Source of the DNA: Citrobacter sp. MGH106
GTDB taxonomy: Bacteria; Pseudomonadota; Gammaproteobacteria; Enterobacterales; Enterobacteriaceae
NCBI RefSeq assembly: GCF_001037495.1
Contig: NZ_KQ089822.1
Span: 806,001-870,000, forward strand
Direction: 5' to 3'
Length of the DNA stretch: 64,000 nt
The position numbers were made by a program, and so were the translations under genes. A model generated the notes under the pieces. The model saw nothing but the letters and a program-made list of their open reading frames with translations, did not search any database and was not told the DNA's origin. Positions within the stretch are counted from its first letter, which is position 1; each line of letters starts with the position of its first letter. This document shows positions 36,356 to 44,911 of this stretch, in pieces.

Positions 36356-36382
36356 AAAAAGGCCGCGTAAGCGGCCTTTTTT
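36356..36382 (+). terminator. Rho-independent terminator of glyA
   Basis: AAAAAGGCCGC, GTAA, GCGGCCTTTTTT: a perfect GC-rich stem with a T-run. Confidence 0.94.
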
Positions 36383-36451
36383 GTGTCCGTAATTTTGCCG
36401 GGTGGCGCTGCACTTACCCAGCCTACACATCTCTGCCATCGGGTAGGTGTA

Positions 36452-36874
36452 TCAGCGACGATCTAACGAAATCGCTCCCGGTCCGACAATGGCCAACAGC
36501 AGGAATGCCCCTGCGATACTGACGTTTTTGTAGAAATTAATCATATTCGGTAGCACCGCATCACCGCCCATATCCCAATAGTGGTGACCAATAACCGCGG
36601 TTCCCAGCGTATAAAAGATAAAAATGACCGCCAGCGGACGGGTGAAAAAACCTAACACAATCAGAATGGCTGCCGGAACCTCCATGATAATGGCAATAAT
36701 CGCCGACAGCGTCGGCATCGGTGCGCCCGAAGATGCCATGTACTGTACCGTTCCCTCAAAGCCCAACATTTTCGGATAGCCGAAAATGATAAACAGCAGC
36801 ACGATGGCGATACGAGCAATCAGCAGCAGCAGACTGCGCGATGCGCCAAAATCGAAATAACGAAGTGAGTTCAT
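36452..36874 (-). CDS. yphA: DoxX-family inner-membrane protein YphA
   Basis: A 140-residue protein with four hydrophobic segments and the DoxX-type pattern ([41 protein letters not shown]-like core, [13 protein letters not shown]). It matches E. coli YphA from [11 protein letters not shown] on; an in-frame ATG eight codons upstream (36898) is less likely. The function is not established. It marks the left border of the region that differs from E. coli. Confidence 0.88.
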   Translation of the reverse strand: MNSLRYFDFGASRSLLLLIARIAIVLLFIIFGYPKMLGFEGTVQYMASSGAPMPTLSAIIAIIMEVPAAILIVLGFFTRPLAVIFIFYTLGTAVIGHHYWDMGGDAVLPNMINFYKNVSIAGAFLLLAIVGPGAISLDRR

Positions 36875-37049
36875 GATGGTTCCAGCGTGTAAGTGCATAT
36901 GATCTAAACGTAATACACAATATTGTGAACCGCCACGCAGAATAAAAATTTATCTCTGACCGCACTTTGATGCCCGGTTATAGGAATATTTTTAATACAG
37001 GGAAGAAGGGCGAACCAAAGCCCGCCCTGTGATATTGCTATTAACGGAT
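36875..37049. other. Intergenic region at the end of the galactoside operon
   Basis: A 175-bp gap between the yphA start and the end of the GH2 gene. GGGCG (37008-37012) and CGCCC (37023-37027) form a five-base stem after the GH2 stop, but no T-run follows on the minus strand, so termination is uncertain. The yphA promoter should also lie here. Confidence 0.35.
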
Positions 37050-40000
37050 TTATATCTGCTGCGTAGTTATCTCTGGTCCGTAGGCCGAAAATTGACGATG
37101 TCCGGCCCAGATACCATTAGATAGCCCCTGATAGATAATTCTCAGAAAACGTGCGTTCACGCTGAATTCATCATCATGCGTTTGTTGAGGAACTATCTGG
37201 TTTGTTTTATTAACGGCGATATCCCAGTCAATGCCATTGCGCGAATGTTGAATGACGTAGGTGTAAACAGCATTTTCATTAAAAACAACCTGTGTTGCGG
37301 TGATGTGCAGGATGCTTTCGAAGTCTACTTGCCAGTAATGTCCTACCTCGGCATCTGCGGCGATCCATGCGGTTGACGGATTACCATCATTGCCCCGCAA
37401 TGGCCCATAATTTAATGATTTCATACTGTCAGTTTGCGCGGGCTTTCCGATGGCAAGATCGGTTCTGGTTATTTTTTCGGGATCTGATGAAGTAAAGAGT
37501 CCCCGAATCTCTGGCATGCTCAAACAGATTTCAGGCGTAAAATCAGCCGATGCCAGATAGTTATAAAGCGCATTTTGGAACGGCTTGCTGATAAGTGAAT
37601 CCACTTCAAGATTGAGCGTGCATACCATAAGTCGCCCTTCGCCCACACAGCATTCAAAAAGATGTGTGTTCTTGTGATTATGGAAAAAATTTGGCGTCAG
37701 CAATGTTAGTGGTGCGCACTGCTCAAGCGAATCAATATTCATGGCAAAGCTATTTTCCAGTAATGCTTTCCATTCCAGAGTGGCGTGATTTTCACAAGGG
37801 AAATAGTGACTGAACAGCGGATGTTGATTATTGATAACCATCCCGCAAGGATCTTTGCTGGCAAAATGTACTGGGCTCCAGAACACTGGAAACCAGGTGC
37901 TGGAAGCAAGCTGCTTAACCTGGGCTGGTGTGGGCAGCAACAGAACATGCTCACCCTTTTGCAAACGTTCCTCTACAGAAGGTGACCATTCGCGGCACAA
38001 TGTTACTGATGGGGGAAACGAGCAAGGTTCCTCCTGGCCGTAGACCCAAATATCCCACTGGTTTTGATAAGGGGTATTCAGCAATTCGGCTTTTACCTGT
38101 AATGACTGCAGGCCTATTAGAGTTCTGAACGGTGTAACCTGAAGGGATAGATTTTCCTTTAATAGCCCAACCGGCACTTCATCGATTGCGAAATCCTCAG
38201 TGAAAATAACATGTTGTTTTTCATTAGTAATCTGAACGCGTAATGTTACCTGGTGGAGTGCGGATGCGCTGTAATGAGCTATTTGTAGTTCTGCGTTAAA
38301 ACTATCGTCACTGGTATAAAACAACGTTGGCATCATGACTAGCGGTACGGTTTCACAGCAAAAATGACGAAATGCTTCAGCGGCGATAATATTTTTACTG
38401 GTGTAGAAAGCATCCAGAATACCGACGGTTGCCGTACTTTGCCCAGGAAAATCATGTAGGCTTAATAACTGAATACCTGCCATATTCCGGGTTCTAAGAG
38501 CGGCCTCTATTTCCATTTTATACAGATATAAGGCCATTTTCCCTGAAGAATTAATAAAATCATTAAGGTAAGGAAGAAGGTTGTTTTGCTCCAGATCATC
38601 TCGAATACGTTGTAAATTGACAGGGATTAAGCTGCCGGTATAACAAGGAATCTCTGCAACATTGGGATAAACTACATATTGTCCAACTTCGTGAGAGATG
38701 ACCGGGAGGGTTTGCATTTGTACGCCAGTTGAAAAATTTAGCGTCGTGGTTTCGACCAGTTGGTCGAGAAAATATTGCCCGCGAACCCCGATGCCAGCCG
38801 ACGATTGTGCGATGAAAATATCATCCTCTTTCGTCATTTGCCGATCCCAGTTACTGGTTAATGTATAAATAATCTGTGGCTGGAGAATTCTCAGCCGCTG
38901 AATGATATCTTGCAGCAGTTGAAAATCACCGTTTAATTCATTGCCGTTGCTAAAAATACAAAATGAGGGATGGATAGACCATGCCCGGATGATGCGCTCA
39001 GCTTCTTCAGGGAGCCAGTGGTAATGGTCTGGATATTTTCCAACAGGAAAATCCATCCAATTATCCATCCATATTGGCCCTTCAATTTGCAGGTACATTC
39101 CTTGCCGATCGGCGCAGGTAAAGGCTGCTTCTGGCGGGCACCAGGAGTGGAAACGGACATGGTTAATTCCATATTGTTTAAGCTGTTGGAAGATGTGCGA
39201 CCATTCCACTTCGGTTGTTGGGGGATATCCGGTGAGCGGATAAATACAGCAATCGATATTTCCACGTAAAAATCGCTGAATACCGTTAATTTTTAACAAA
39301 CCATCGTGAGTACTGATTTGGCGGAATCCGGTCGTCTGGGTTATCTTTGCAGTGTTGGACGGATGGGACAGATCGTTGATTGTTACCACCACCTGATACA
39401 ACTGTGGGGTAAATTCATCCCACAAAACGATGTCATCGTTCAGGATAAAGGATGTAGTAATGGTGGGTTGATTTTTAGGTGTCTGGGTCGACAGTATTTC
39501 TTGTTGTATATAATGACCGTTAAGATCATTAATCGTTAATGTTAGTACAATATTCTGCCAGTCAGCGATAGCCTTTGGTTTCGAAATATTCAGGGTGACT
39601 TTCCGACTTCGATTATCCATCGAAATAAGCAGCGAGTTCAGCGTATACGTATTACGGATATGTAATTCTATTTTGCCGATAACACCATTCCAGATGGTTT
39701 GTGTCTGGTCTGTGCGGGCGCTCGGCCACTCACCGATATTATGAATATCTCGATTGTCGATTCGCAACGTGAGTTGGTGTCGTTGACCATCACTGACATA
39801 AGGCGTGATATCAAATTGATGCGGGATAGAGAGGCTATCTTGCTTACTGATAGCCAAATCGTCGATCCAAACCTGTGTTTCCCCCATTACGCGTTCGAGA
39901 AACAAAATAATGTCACTCTCTGCCTCGACGTCAGTCAGGTGAATCTCCGTTTGATACCAGGCCGCTCCCTGGTATGTATATTCTGTCCTCAGGCACTGTA

Positions 40001-40196
40001 CCGCTTCTTTCGTCAAACCTGGAGCCAGTGTATTACGTTCACCCAGGTGATGTTCAGCACAAGTACCGGGAAGATGGAATCCTGACCCCGATAAAGGGCG
40101 ACTAAACCAGCGATCGTTTATTCCGGCATCCTGAGTGTCGATTTCAACGCGCCACTCTCCCTGTAGATTAATAATTTTTTCATCATGTTGCGGCAT
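37050..40196 (-). CDS. Glycoside hydrolase family 2 protein with C-terminal discoidin-like domain
   Basis: A 1048-residue GH2-type enzyme. N-terminal jelly-roll sugar-binding domain (~10-180), Ig-like domain (~185-295), TIM barrel (~296-600), further beta domains, and a C-terminal F5/8-type-C (CBM32-like) domain (~913-1048). The acid/base Glu420 is in FSNGNELNG and the likely nucleophile Glu503 in VISHEVGQY, both in GH2 positions. No signal peptide is seen, so it is probably cytoplasmic. The substrate is not evident: beta-galactoside, glucuronide or mannoside cleavage are all possible. Base composition is clearly more AT-rich than its neighbours, suggesting transfer. It is the last gene of the operon, 58 bp after the lipoprotein gene. 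Confidence 0.85.
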   Translation of the reverse strand: MPQHDEKIINLQGEWRVEIDTQDAGINDRWFSRPLSGSGFHLPGTCAEHHLGERNTLAPGLTKEAVQCLRTEYTYQGAAWYQTEIHLTDVEAESDIILFLERVMGETQVWIDDLAISKQDSLSIPHQFDITPYVSDGQRHQLTLRIDNRDIHNIGEWPSARTDQTQTIWNGVIGKIELHIRNTYTLNSLLISMDNRSRKVTLNISKPKAIADWQNIVLTLTINDLNGHYIQQEILSTQTPKNQPTITTSFILNDDIVLWDEFTPQLYQVVVTINDLSHPSNTAKITQTTGFRQISTHDGLLKINGIQRFLRGNIDCCIYPLTGYPPTTEVEWSHIFQQLKQYGINHVRFHSWCPPEAAFTCADRQGMYLQIEGPIWMDNWMDFPVGKYPDHYHWLPEEAERIIRAWSIHPSFCIFSNGNELNGDFQLLQDIIQRLRILQPQIIYTLTSNWDRQMTKEDDIFIAQSSAGIGVRGQYFLDQLVETTTLNFSTGVQMQTLPVISHEVGQYVVYPNVAEIPCYTGSLIPVNLQRIRDDLEQNNLLPYLNDFINSSGKMALYLYKMEIEAALRTRNMAGIQLLSLHDFPGQSTATVGILDAFYTSKNIIAAEAFRHFCCETVPLVMMPTLFYTSDDSFNAELQIAHYSASALHQVTLRVQITNEKQHVIFTEDFAIDEVPVGLLKENLSLQVTPFRTLIGLQSLQVKAELLNTPYQNQWDIWVYGQEEPCSFPPSVTLCREWSPSVEERLQKGEHVLLLPTPAQVKQLASSTWFPVFWSPVHFASKDPCGMVINNQHPLFSHYFPCENHATLEWKALLENSFAMNIDSLEQCAPLTLLTPNFFHNHKNTHLFECCVGEGRLMVCTLNLEVDSLISKPFQNALYNYLASADFTPEICLSMPEIRGLFTSSDPEKITRTDLAIGKPAQTDSMKSLNYGPLRGNDGNPSTAWIAADAEVGHYWQVDFESILHITATQVVFNENAVYTYVIQHSRNGIDWDIAVNKTNQIVPQQTHDDEFSVNARFLRIIYQGLSNGIWAGHRQFSAYGPEITTQQI

Positions 40197-40217
40197 GAGT
40201 ACTCCTTCGAAGTGAAA

Positions 40218-40245
40218 AGAAAGGTGGCCGTTAAACCGCCTTTCT
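40218..40245 (-). other. Intercistronic hairpin between lipoprotein and GH2 genes
   Basis: AGAAAGGTGG (40218-40227) and CCGCCTTTCT (40236-40245) pair over ten positions with one G-T type wobble. On the minus strand it is followed by CTTTT, so it may be an attenuator or mRNA processing site limiting GH2 expression. Confidence 0.55.
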
Positions 40246-40254
40246 GTAGCGTAT

Positions 40255-40449
40255 TTAGCGCGATGCTTTCAGTATCTCATCGCACTTTTCATTACTGGCC
40301 TGGCCGTTGCCGGTCATTGCTGCCTGAATGCATTCCTGGTACGCCATGGGAGAGATTGTTTCATCATGGGACTGCGGTTGTGGCTTCGATGCCGTACTGG
40401 CACAACCAGCCAGAAAGAGGGCAGTGAATACCACCATGAGTATTTTCAT
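40255..40449 (-). CDS. Small ChiQ-like lipoprotein
   Basis: A 64-residue protein with signal peptide MKILMVVFTALFLAGC; the lipobox LAGC puts the lipidated Cys at residue 16. The mature part ends with AYQECIQAAMTGNGQASNEKCDEILKASR, whose two Cys and pattern resemble the C-terminal part of E. coli ChiQ (YbfN), the lipoprotein encoded beside chitoporin ChiP, as I recall that sequence. It overlaps the secreted glycosidase gene by four bases. A role with the porin is inferred. Confidence 0.75.
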   Translation of the reverse strand: MKILMVVFTALFLAGCASTASKPQPQSHDETISPMAYQECIQAAMTGNGQASNEKCDEILKASR

Positions 40450-43388
40450 TGAGTATCCTTATCGTTATTTTCATGACTATAAAGGGTAAAGAGCAGTGTG
40501 TTTTCTGGTGAGTCCTGCCAATTTTTACCGCCGTCGGAGGAGTGTCGAAGTTTGCCGCCCGAATAGTGTGCCTTGTTGCTGGTTAATGTTCCGTAGCTGT
40601 TCGTGCCTACCGCATCACTCGCCGCAGAATCCTGTGAACTGAAAATAAACCCGTAGCGTTTTTGCGTATCCAGGCCGGTCAATCGTGGCCAGAGAGAATA
40701 AATCGCAGGCTGCGCGGGTAGGTTGAACGGCGGTAACGCGGCGCTAAATAGCGTTTTCTCTGGGTTATTGTGGGCATCGAGCTGAACTATCTGGATCCGG
40801 AAATTATCTCCTGGTACGGCGTTGACGTAGTTTTCAAACAGCCAGAAGTCGATCTTCGGCAGATCGTTATGATCAAGGCTAAAGGTCTGCATTAGTTGAT
40901 TCGGTCCCTGAAGATCGAAGCGTTTTTCCCCTGACTGTGGGTTGTCACTGACGATCCGCATCGCGGGTAAGGATGTGGCTGCGTTGTAAGCTTTAATCGT
41001 TGGCGTTTGCACATTGCCTTTGTTATCGAGATAGCTCAGCCGAAACTGGCTGGCATTTATCTCCGGGAAATTGAAGGTGCGGTTATCGCCCAATAGATAA
41101 CCTCGGGTTAAAGGTTGCCAGCGAGATCCGTCATGCCATGACAACGTGTAATTACGCATGGCAAACGGAGCCGGTTCCTGAATAACCAGCTGATTAATCC
41201 GCGTTGGTTGAGGGAATGTCAGCGTGAAACTATTTTCTCCAGGCTTCAGGGCCAGCCCTTGCGCCAGATTGAGTGGCGGCTGTACTGGCGGTAATTCGCC
41301 GTGGGTAAAATGCAGTATCGCCGTGTTGCCCGCCGCAAGCCGATAGTTAATATTGGCCGTTTTCTGCAGCCAGCGAAGGCCATCGTACAGACTGGTGACC
41401 TGCCACGGCGTATTTCCTTTAAGCCCCAATTCCGCGGCGGAAAGTTGCCATGTTTTCTCCTGAGTGCTCCAGTTGGTGAAAGAGACGTAGGTGCTGTTGT
41501 CGGCGGCACGCTGAACTAGCACGTCCGGGCTATGTTCGGCTTGATGATAGACATTGCTCAGAGAGAGAGGGCGAGCCGAAATGCCGCTGGTTGCTAACGC
41601 TAGCAGGGACTTATTTTCCAGCCACGTGCTGCGGTCTTCATCAATAAACGGCAGGTTGTCGCCCGCCAGCCAATGACCGCCATCCATAGCCACGGCGGTC
41701 GCCAGGCGAAGTGCCGCCCGTTGCCCGGAACGTGCGTCGCCTTGCAGGAGCTGTTCCGGCATAAACATATCGGCATCGTTGTAACGATACAGCGTACCGT
41801 TACTCCACCATGACAGCGCACTATTGAAAGCCTGGCGTTCAACGCCGCTGTAATCAGCGACGCCCAGTGAGGTATCGCAAGCAGTGCGCCGTCCCTGAGT
41901 AAAGGCCGCAGGCAATAGCGGAGAGATTGACGCATCAAGGAAAATCTGCCGCTTCGCGTTGAGCACTTCGTCACGCATGATCTGCATCCCGAGACGATAG
42001 TTCTGAATACCATTTACCGCTGGATCGTGATGCTGCCCCTCGTAAAGCCCCATGTCGAGGAAGTCGAGCTTGATATAATCAAAGCCCCAATCGACATAGT
42101 TTTTGATGTTACGCCGCACGATGTACTGCGCTGCCGGGTGCGACATATCCAGCGCATAGCTGCCAAGATAGGTTTTAATTAACTTGCCGTTGCTGTCTTT
42201 CAGGCAGGCGTCGCGGTGAGTGTAGCCGGTCTTATCAACCGGGAGATCCAGCCAGTTTTCGTAGATGGAGAACGGCGTCAGATAGCCACCGGCTTTGAGC
42301 CCCTTCTGATGCACGAGATTGGTGAAGGTGGTCATTCCTTGCGGATAACCGTCTGGCTGGAAGCCGCCGTCCATGTTGACGTATTTATAACCTAGTGGTT
42401 TTAGGTGCTGAGCGATATAGTCGGTCATAGCGTACATATCGCGCGCTTTACCATAGCTATCGTGGGAATAAAAGGCGTTAAAGCCTACCGGTACAGAACC
42501 TTGCCAGCGCATACCTGGCTCGCCGTCGTTATAAACCTTACCGTAGGTTTCCAGTCCATCGCGGTAGTCGGTAAAGTAGCCAATAAAGAACAGATCGGAG
42601 TCAACCTGTTTACCCTGCTGTTCACCGCCCCAGTTGTACAGTACAAAGTGGCTGAGCGGCGCATTAGCGCGTGTTGCCTCACCCAATTGCTGGCTACTTT
42701 TCCATTTTTGTACCGTTGCTGCCCCGGCCACCAGACCGTGGCGATTCTGGTTATCCAGCAATGCTGTAACCCAATGGCTGATGCCATTAAATTTCACCAT
42801 CGGCTCTTGTGGGTTGGCGAAGCGGTCAGTGCCATTCTGGCTTAGCCCGAACTGATTAACCGGCGCGACACCGAAATCAAAATTATTGGTGTAGGGCGTG
42901 GTATAGATGCGTTTATCGCTGCCGATACCGATATCCGCAAAGGCTGCGGCAATTGGCGTGAGTTTGCTGACCGTCAGCGGTGTTGGCGCAAAAACGCGGA
43001 TATCACTGAGCAACCAGGGGCGATTATCGAAAAACCAAAAATCGGTGGTCAGCGTTCGCCCTCCGGCTAAATGGCTGGTGAGTACTAGCTTATGTCCCTC
43101 ACCCCAGCGTTTATCGTTAACGGTTTGCCATTGCGATGTACGCTGTGTGGCATGCTGGCTATTCAGCGTCTGCGCCGGGTTTTGCAGTTGGGCTTCACTG
43201 TGAAATTGCTTGATGAGTGGCGTGCTGCGCCACAGCAAATCACCCTTACCGCTGTGGAGATCATAGCGCAGCGTGTAATCACCGTGACTGACAGTGACTT
43301 CATTACCCTGCTGGCTGAACTGCGCCGCCTGGGCGTAGGGGAAGAGGGCTGCCAGCAGCAGCCCGGACCATTTCAGTTGTTTATTCAT
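40446..43388 (-). CDS. Secreted clan GH-D glycosidase (GH27/GH36-like, probable alpha-galactosidase)
   Basis: A 980-residue exported enzyme. Signal peptide MNKQLKWSGLLLAALFPYAQA is followed by AQFSQ. An N-terminal beta domain (~22-290) precedes the TIM barrel (~295-600). Clan GH-D motifs: YVNMDGGFQ (~336-344), nucleophile Asp442 in YIKLDFLD, acid/base Asp505 in RRTACDTSLG, and YNDADMF (~536-542), similar to the WNDPDML block of GH27. C-terminal beta-sandwich modules (from ~680) resemble carbohydrate-binding domains. It probably acts in the periplasm on sugars admitted by the adjacent porin. Linkage and substrate are not proven. Confidence 0.82.
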   Translation of the reverse strand: MNKQLKWSGLLLAALFPYAQAAQFSQQGNEVTVSHGDYTLRYDLHSGKGDLLWRSTPLIKQFHSEAQLQNPAQTLNSQHATQRTSQWQTVNDKRWGEGHKLVLTSHLAGGRTLTTDFWFFDNRPWLLSDIRVFAPTPLTVSKLTPIAAAFADIGIGSDKRIYTTPYTNNFDFGVAPVNQFGLSQNGTDRFANPQEPMVKFNGISHWVTALLDNQNRHGLVAGAATVQKWKSSQQLGEATRANAPLSHFVLYNWGGEQQGKQVDSDLFFIGYFTDYRDGLETYGKVYNDGEPGMRWQGSVPVGFNAFYSHDSYGKARDMYAMTDYIAQHLKPLGYKYVNMDGGFQPDGYPQGMTTFTNLVHQKGLKAGGYLTPFSIYENWLDLPVDKTGYTHRDACLKDSNGKLIKTYLGSYALDMSHPAAQYIVRRNIKNYVDWGFDYIKLDFLDMGLYEGQHHDPAVNGIQNYRLGMQIMRDEVLNAKRQIFLDASISPLLPAAFTQGRRTACDTSLGVADYSGVERQAFNSALSWWSNGTLYRYNDADMFMPEQLLQGDARSGQRAALRLATAVAMDGGHWLAGDNLPFIDEDRSTWLENKSLLALATSGISARPLSLSNVYHQAEHSPDVLVQRAADNSTYVSFTNWSTQEKTWQLSAAELGLKGNTPWQVTSLYDGLRWLQKTANINYRLAAGNTAILHFTHGELPPVQPPLNLAQGLALKPGENSFTLTFPQPTRINQLVIQEPAPFAMRNYTLSWHDGSRWQPLTRGYLLGDNRTFNFPEINASQFRLSYLDNKGNVQTPTIKAYNAATSLPAMRIVSDNPQSGEKRFDLQGPNQLMQTFSLDHNDLPKIDFWLFENYVNAVPGDNFRIQIVQLDAHNNPEKTLFSAALPPFNLPAQPAIYSLWPRLTGLDTQKRYGFIFSSQDSAASDAVGTNSYGTLTSNKAHYSGGKLRHSSDGGKNWQDSPENTLLFTLYSHENNDKDTQ

Positions 43389-43412
43389 CGCATTCTCGCT
43401 TTGAACAGAGGA

Positions 43413-44831
43413 TTAGAAGATGGTGAACGGCGCAATCACGTTGAATTTGATATCAATTTCATCCTGGAACATATTGTTGTAGCCGTTACCGTAGTTCGGA
43501 TTATTACCGTGATTGTCGTAGTTGATGTAGTGGAGGTTAAACAATGTGCCTTTCAGGCGGCCGGTTTGTACGGTGTGGGCGATATTGAGCGTCCAGGCCG
43601 ATTCATCAATACGCTGGCTTTGATCGGCTAACTCGCCGTTAACGGTACACGAGGTGCAGGGTTTCGCGTTCCAGCCATAGGCGTAGCCGACGCCGACGGC
43701 CCAGCCAGGCAGATCGTAATTTTTCAGATCGTAGGTGACTGCCGCGAAAGCGGAGGTTTCACCGTTGGCATCAAAGTCAGAGGCCGCATCCCACCAGATA
43801 TCCAAACGACCGTTGGAACTGGCATAGGCTGGCGTAATACGTTGCAGGAAGAAGCCCTGGTTACCTTCGGCTTTTACCGTTTGCGCCTCCAGACGGAAGT
43901 CGAGTGTGTCGACGGTATAACCGAGCGTTATCCCTTGTAGCCATGCGAGACCAGAGTATTCATCGTTGATTGCGCCGTAAGCCCCCGGTGTACCGTCACC
44001 GACTTTGTCTTTTGCACCATAGAACTGATAACTGGTGCGTAGCATATTGCCCGCCACCGGGAAGTTGTAAGATATTTTCCCCATGTATTGATCCATAAAG
44101 CCTTCGGCCTGTGCCCACGAGGCTTCCAGCAGCAGGTTATTTTTGAAGTCGTACTTCACCCCCAATGCCTGAACGTAATCAATTTTGGTTTTATTATCGG
44201 CAGCACGGAATTCATACATTTCGGTATACCACGGGGCTTTATATTTATCCGACCATAAATAGGAGCTGGACAATGCGCCATATTTACCGAAATCCCAGGA
44301 ACCGCCGACTTCGCTCCCTTGATACGCACCGGGAACAAAACCCCAGTGAACAGCTAATAATGTTTGCCCGGAAGGTTGGATATAACCGGAGCGCACCCAG
44401 TAATCATCATATTTTAATTTCAACGCGGCCTTATACAGGTTAAAACCTCCTTTATCTCCGGACCAGTCTTCCCCCCAGCGTTGGTTGGCGGAGCTAAGGC
44501 TAATTTCATTCGGGTGAGCGGCGTTGCCGGTTGCCAGGTTTTCTGCTGCAAATCCTGCGATGTCGAAACCAATAAAATCAGCGGCATAACCGGAAATGAA
44601 GTCAAGGTTGGCGTTAAATGTACCGTGATGAAGATCTTCAACATAGTCGCCATAATTTGCACTACCCGGGGTCATATCGCGCTTATCACGGTAGCGTTGG
44701 GAATAATAAATTCCGCCGGTTAAATGCGAGTCATCCCAAAATCCCGCGGCCTGTGCGGACGAAATAAAAAAGGGTGAAACAAGCGTGGCACTAATAAGGC
44801 TGAACAGAGGGAAGTTATTGTTTTTAGACAT
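43413..44831 (-). CDS. OprD-family outer-membrane porin, ChiP-like
   Basis: A 472-residue substrate-specific channel. Signal peptide MSKNNNFPLFSLISATLVSPFFISSAQA, mature start AGFWDDSHLTGGIYYSQRYRD. It resembles E. coli chitoporin ChiP over the whole length, with shared blocks such as HPNEI, DEDWSGDK-type, LQRITPAYASSNGRLDIWWD and the terminal VIAPFTIF ending in Phe for BAM recognition. ATG 44831 follows AAGGA; the open frame upstream is poorly conserved. The operon context points to uptake of galactosides or larger glycans instead of chitooligosaccharides. Confidence 0.9.
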   Translation of the reverse strand: MSKNNNFPLFSLISATLVSPFFISSAQAAGFWDDSHLTGGIYYSQRYRDKRDMTPGSANYGDYVEDLHHGTFNANLDFISGYAADFIGFDIAGFAAENLATGNAAHPNEISLSSANQRWGEDWSGDKGGFNLYKAALKLKYDDYWVRSGYIQPSGQTLLAVHWGFVPGAYQGSEVGGSWDFGKYGALSSSYLWSDKYKAPWYTEMYEFRAADNKTKIDYVQALGVKYDFKNNLLLEASWAQAEGFMDQYMGKISYNFPVAGNMLRTSYQFYGAKDKVGDGTPGAYGAINDEYSGLAWLQGITLGYTVDTLDFRLEAQTVKAEGNQGFFLQRITPAYASSNGRLDIWWDAASDFDANGETSAFAAVTYDLKNYDLPGWAVGVGYAYGWNAKPCTSCTVNGELADQSQRIDESAWTLNIAHTVQTGRLKGTLFNLHYINYDNHGNNPNYGNGYNNMFQDEIDIKFNVIAPFTIF

Positions 44832-44880
44832 GAGGAAATCCTTCTTCATGACGAAGAATAGAGTAATTGTGTATGAGTGG

Positions 44881-44900
44881 AAGGGGGTGTCCTCCCCCTT
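44881..44900 (-). other. Intercistronic hairpin between alpha-galactosidase and porin genes
   Basis: AAGGGGG (44881-44887) pairs with CCCCCTT (44894-44900) across a six-base loop, between the alpha-galactosidase stop and the porin start. There is no T-run, so an mRNA-stability or processing element is more likely than a terminator. Confidence 0.6.
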
Positions 44901-44911
44901 CATTTACAGAC

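Noticed and set aside
35487-36413. 308-codon frame opposite glyA
   Set aside because: Antisense shadow of GlyA; it would run through the glyA terminator and has no domain.
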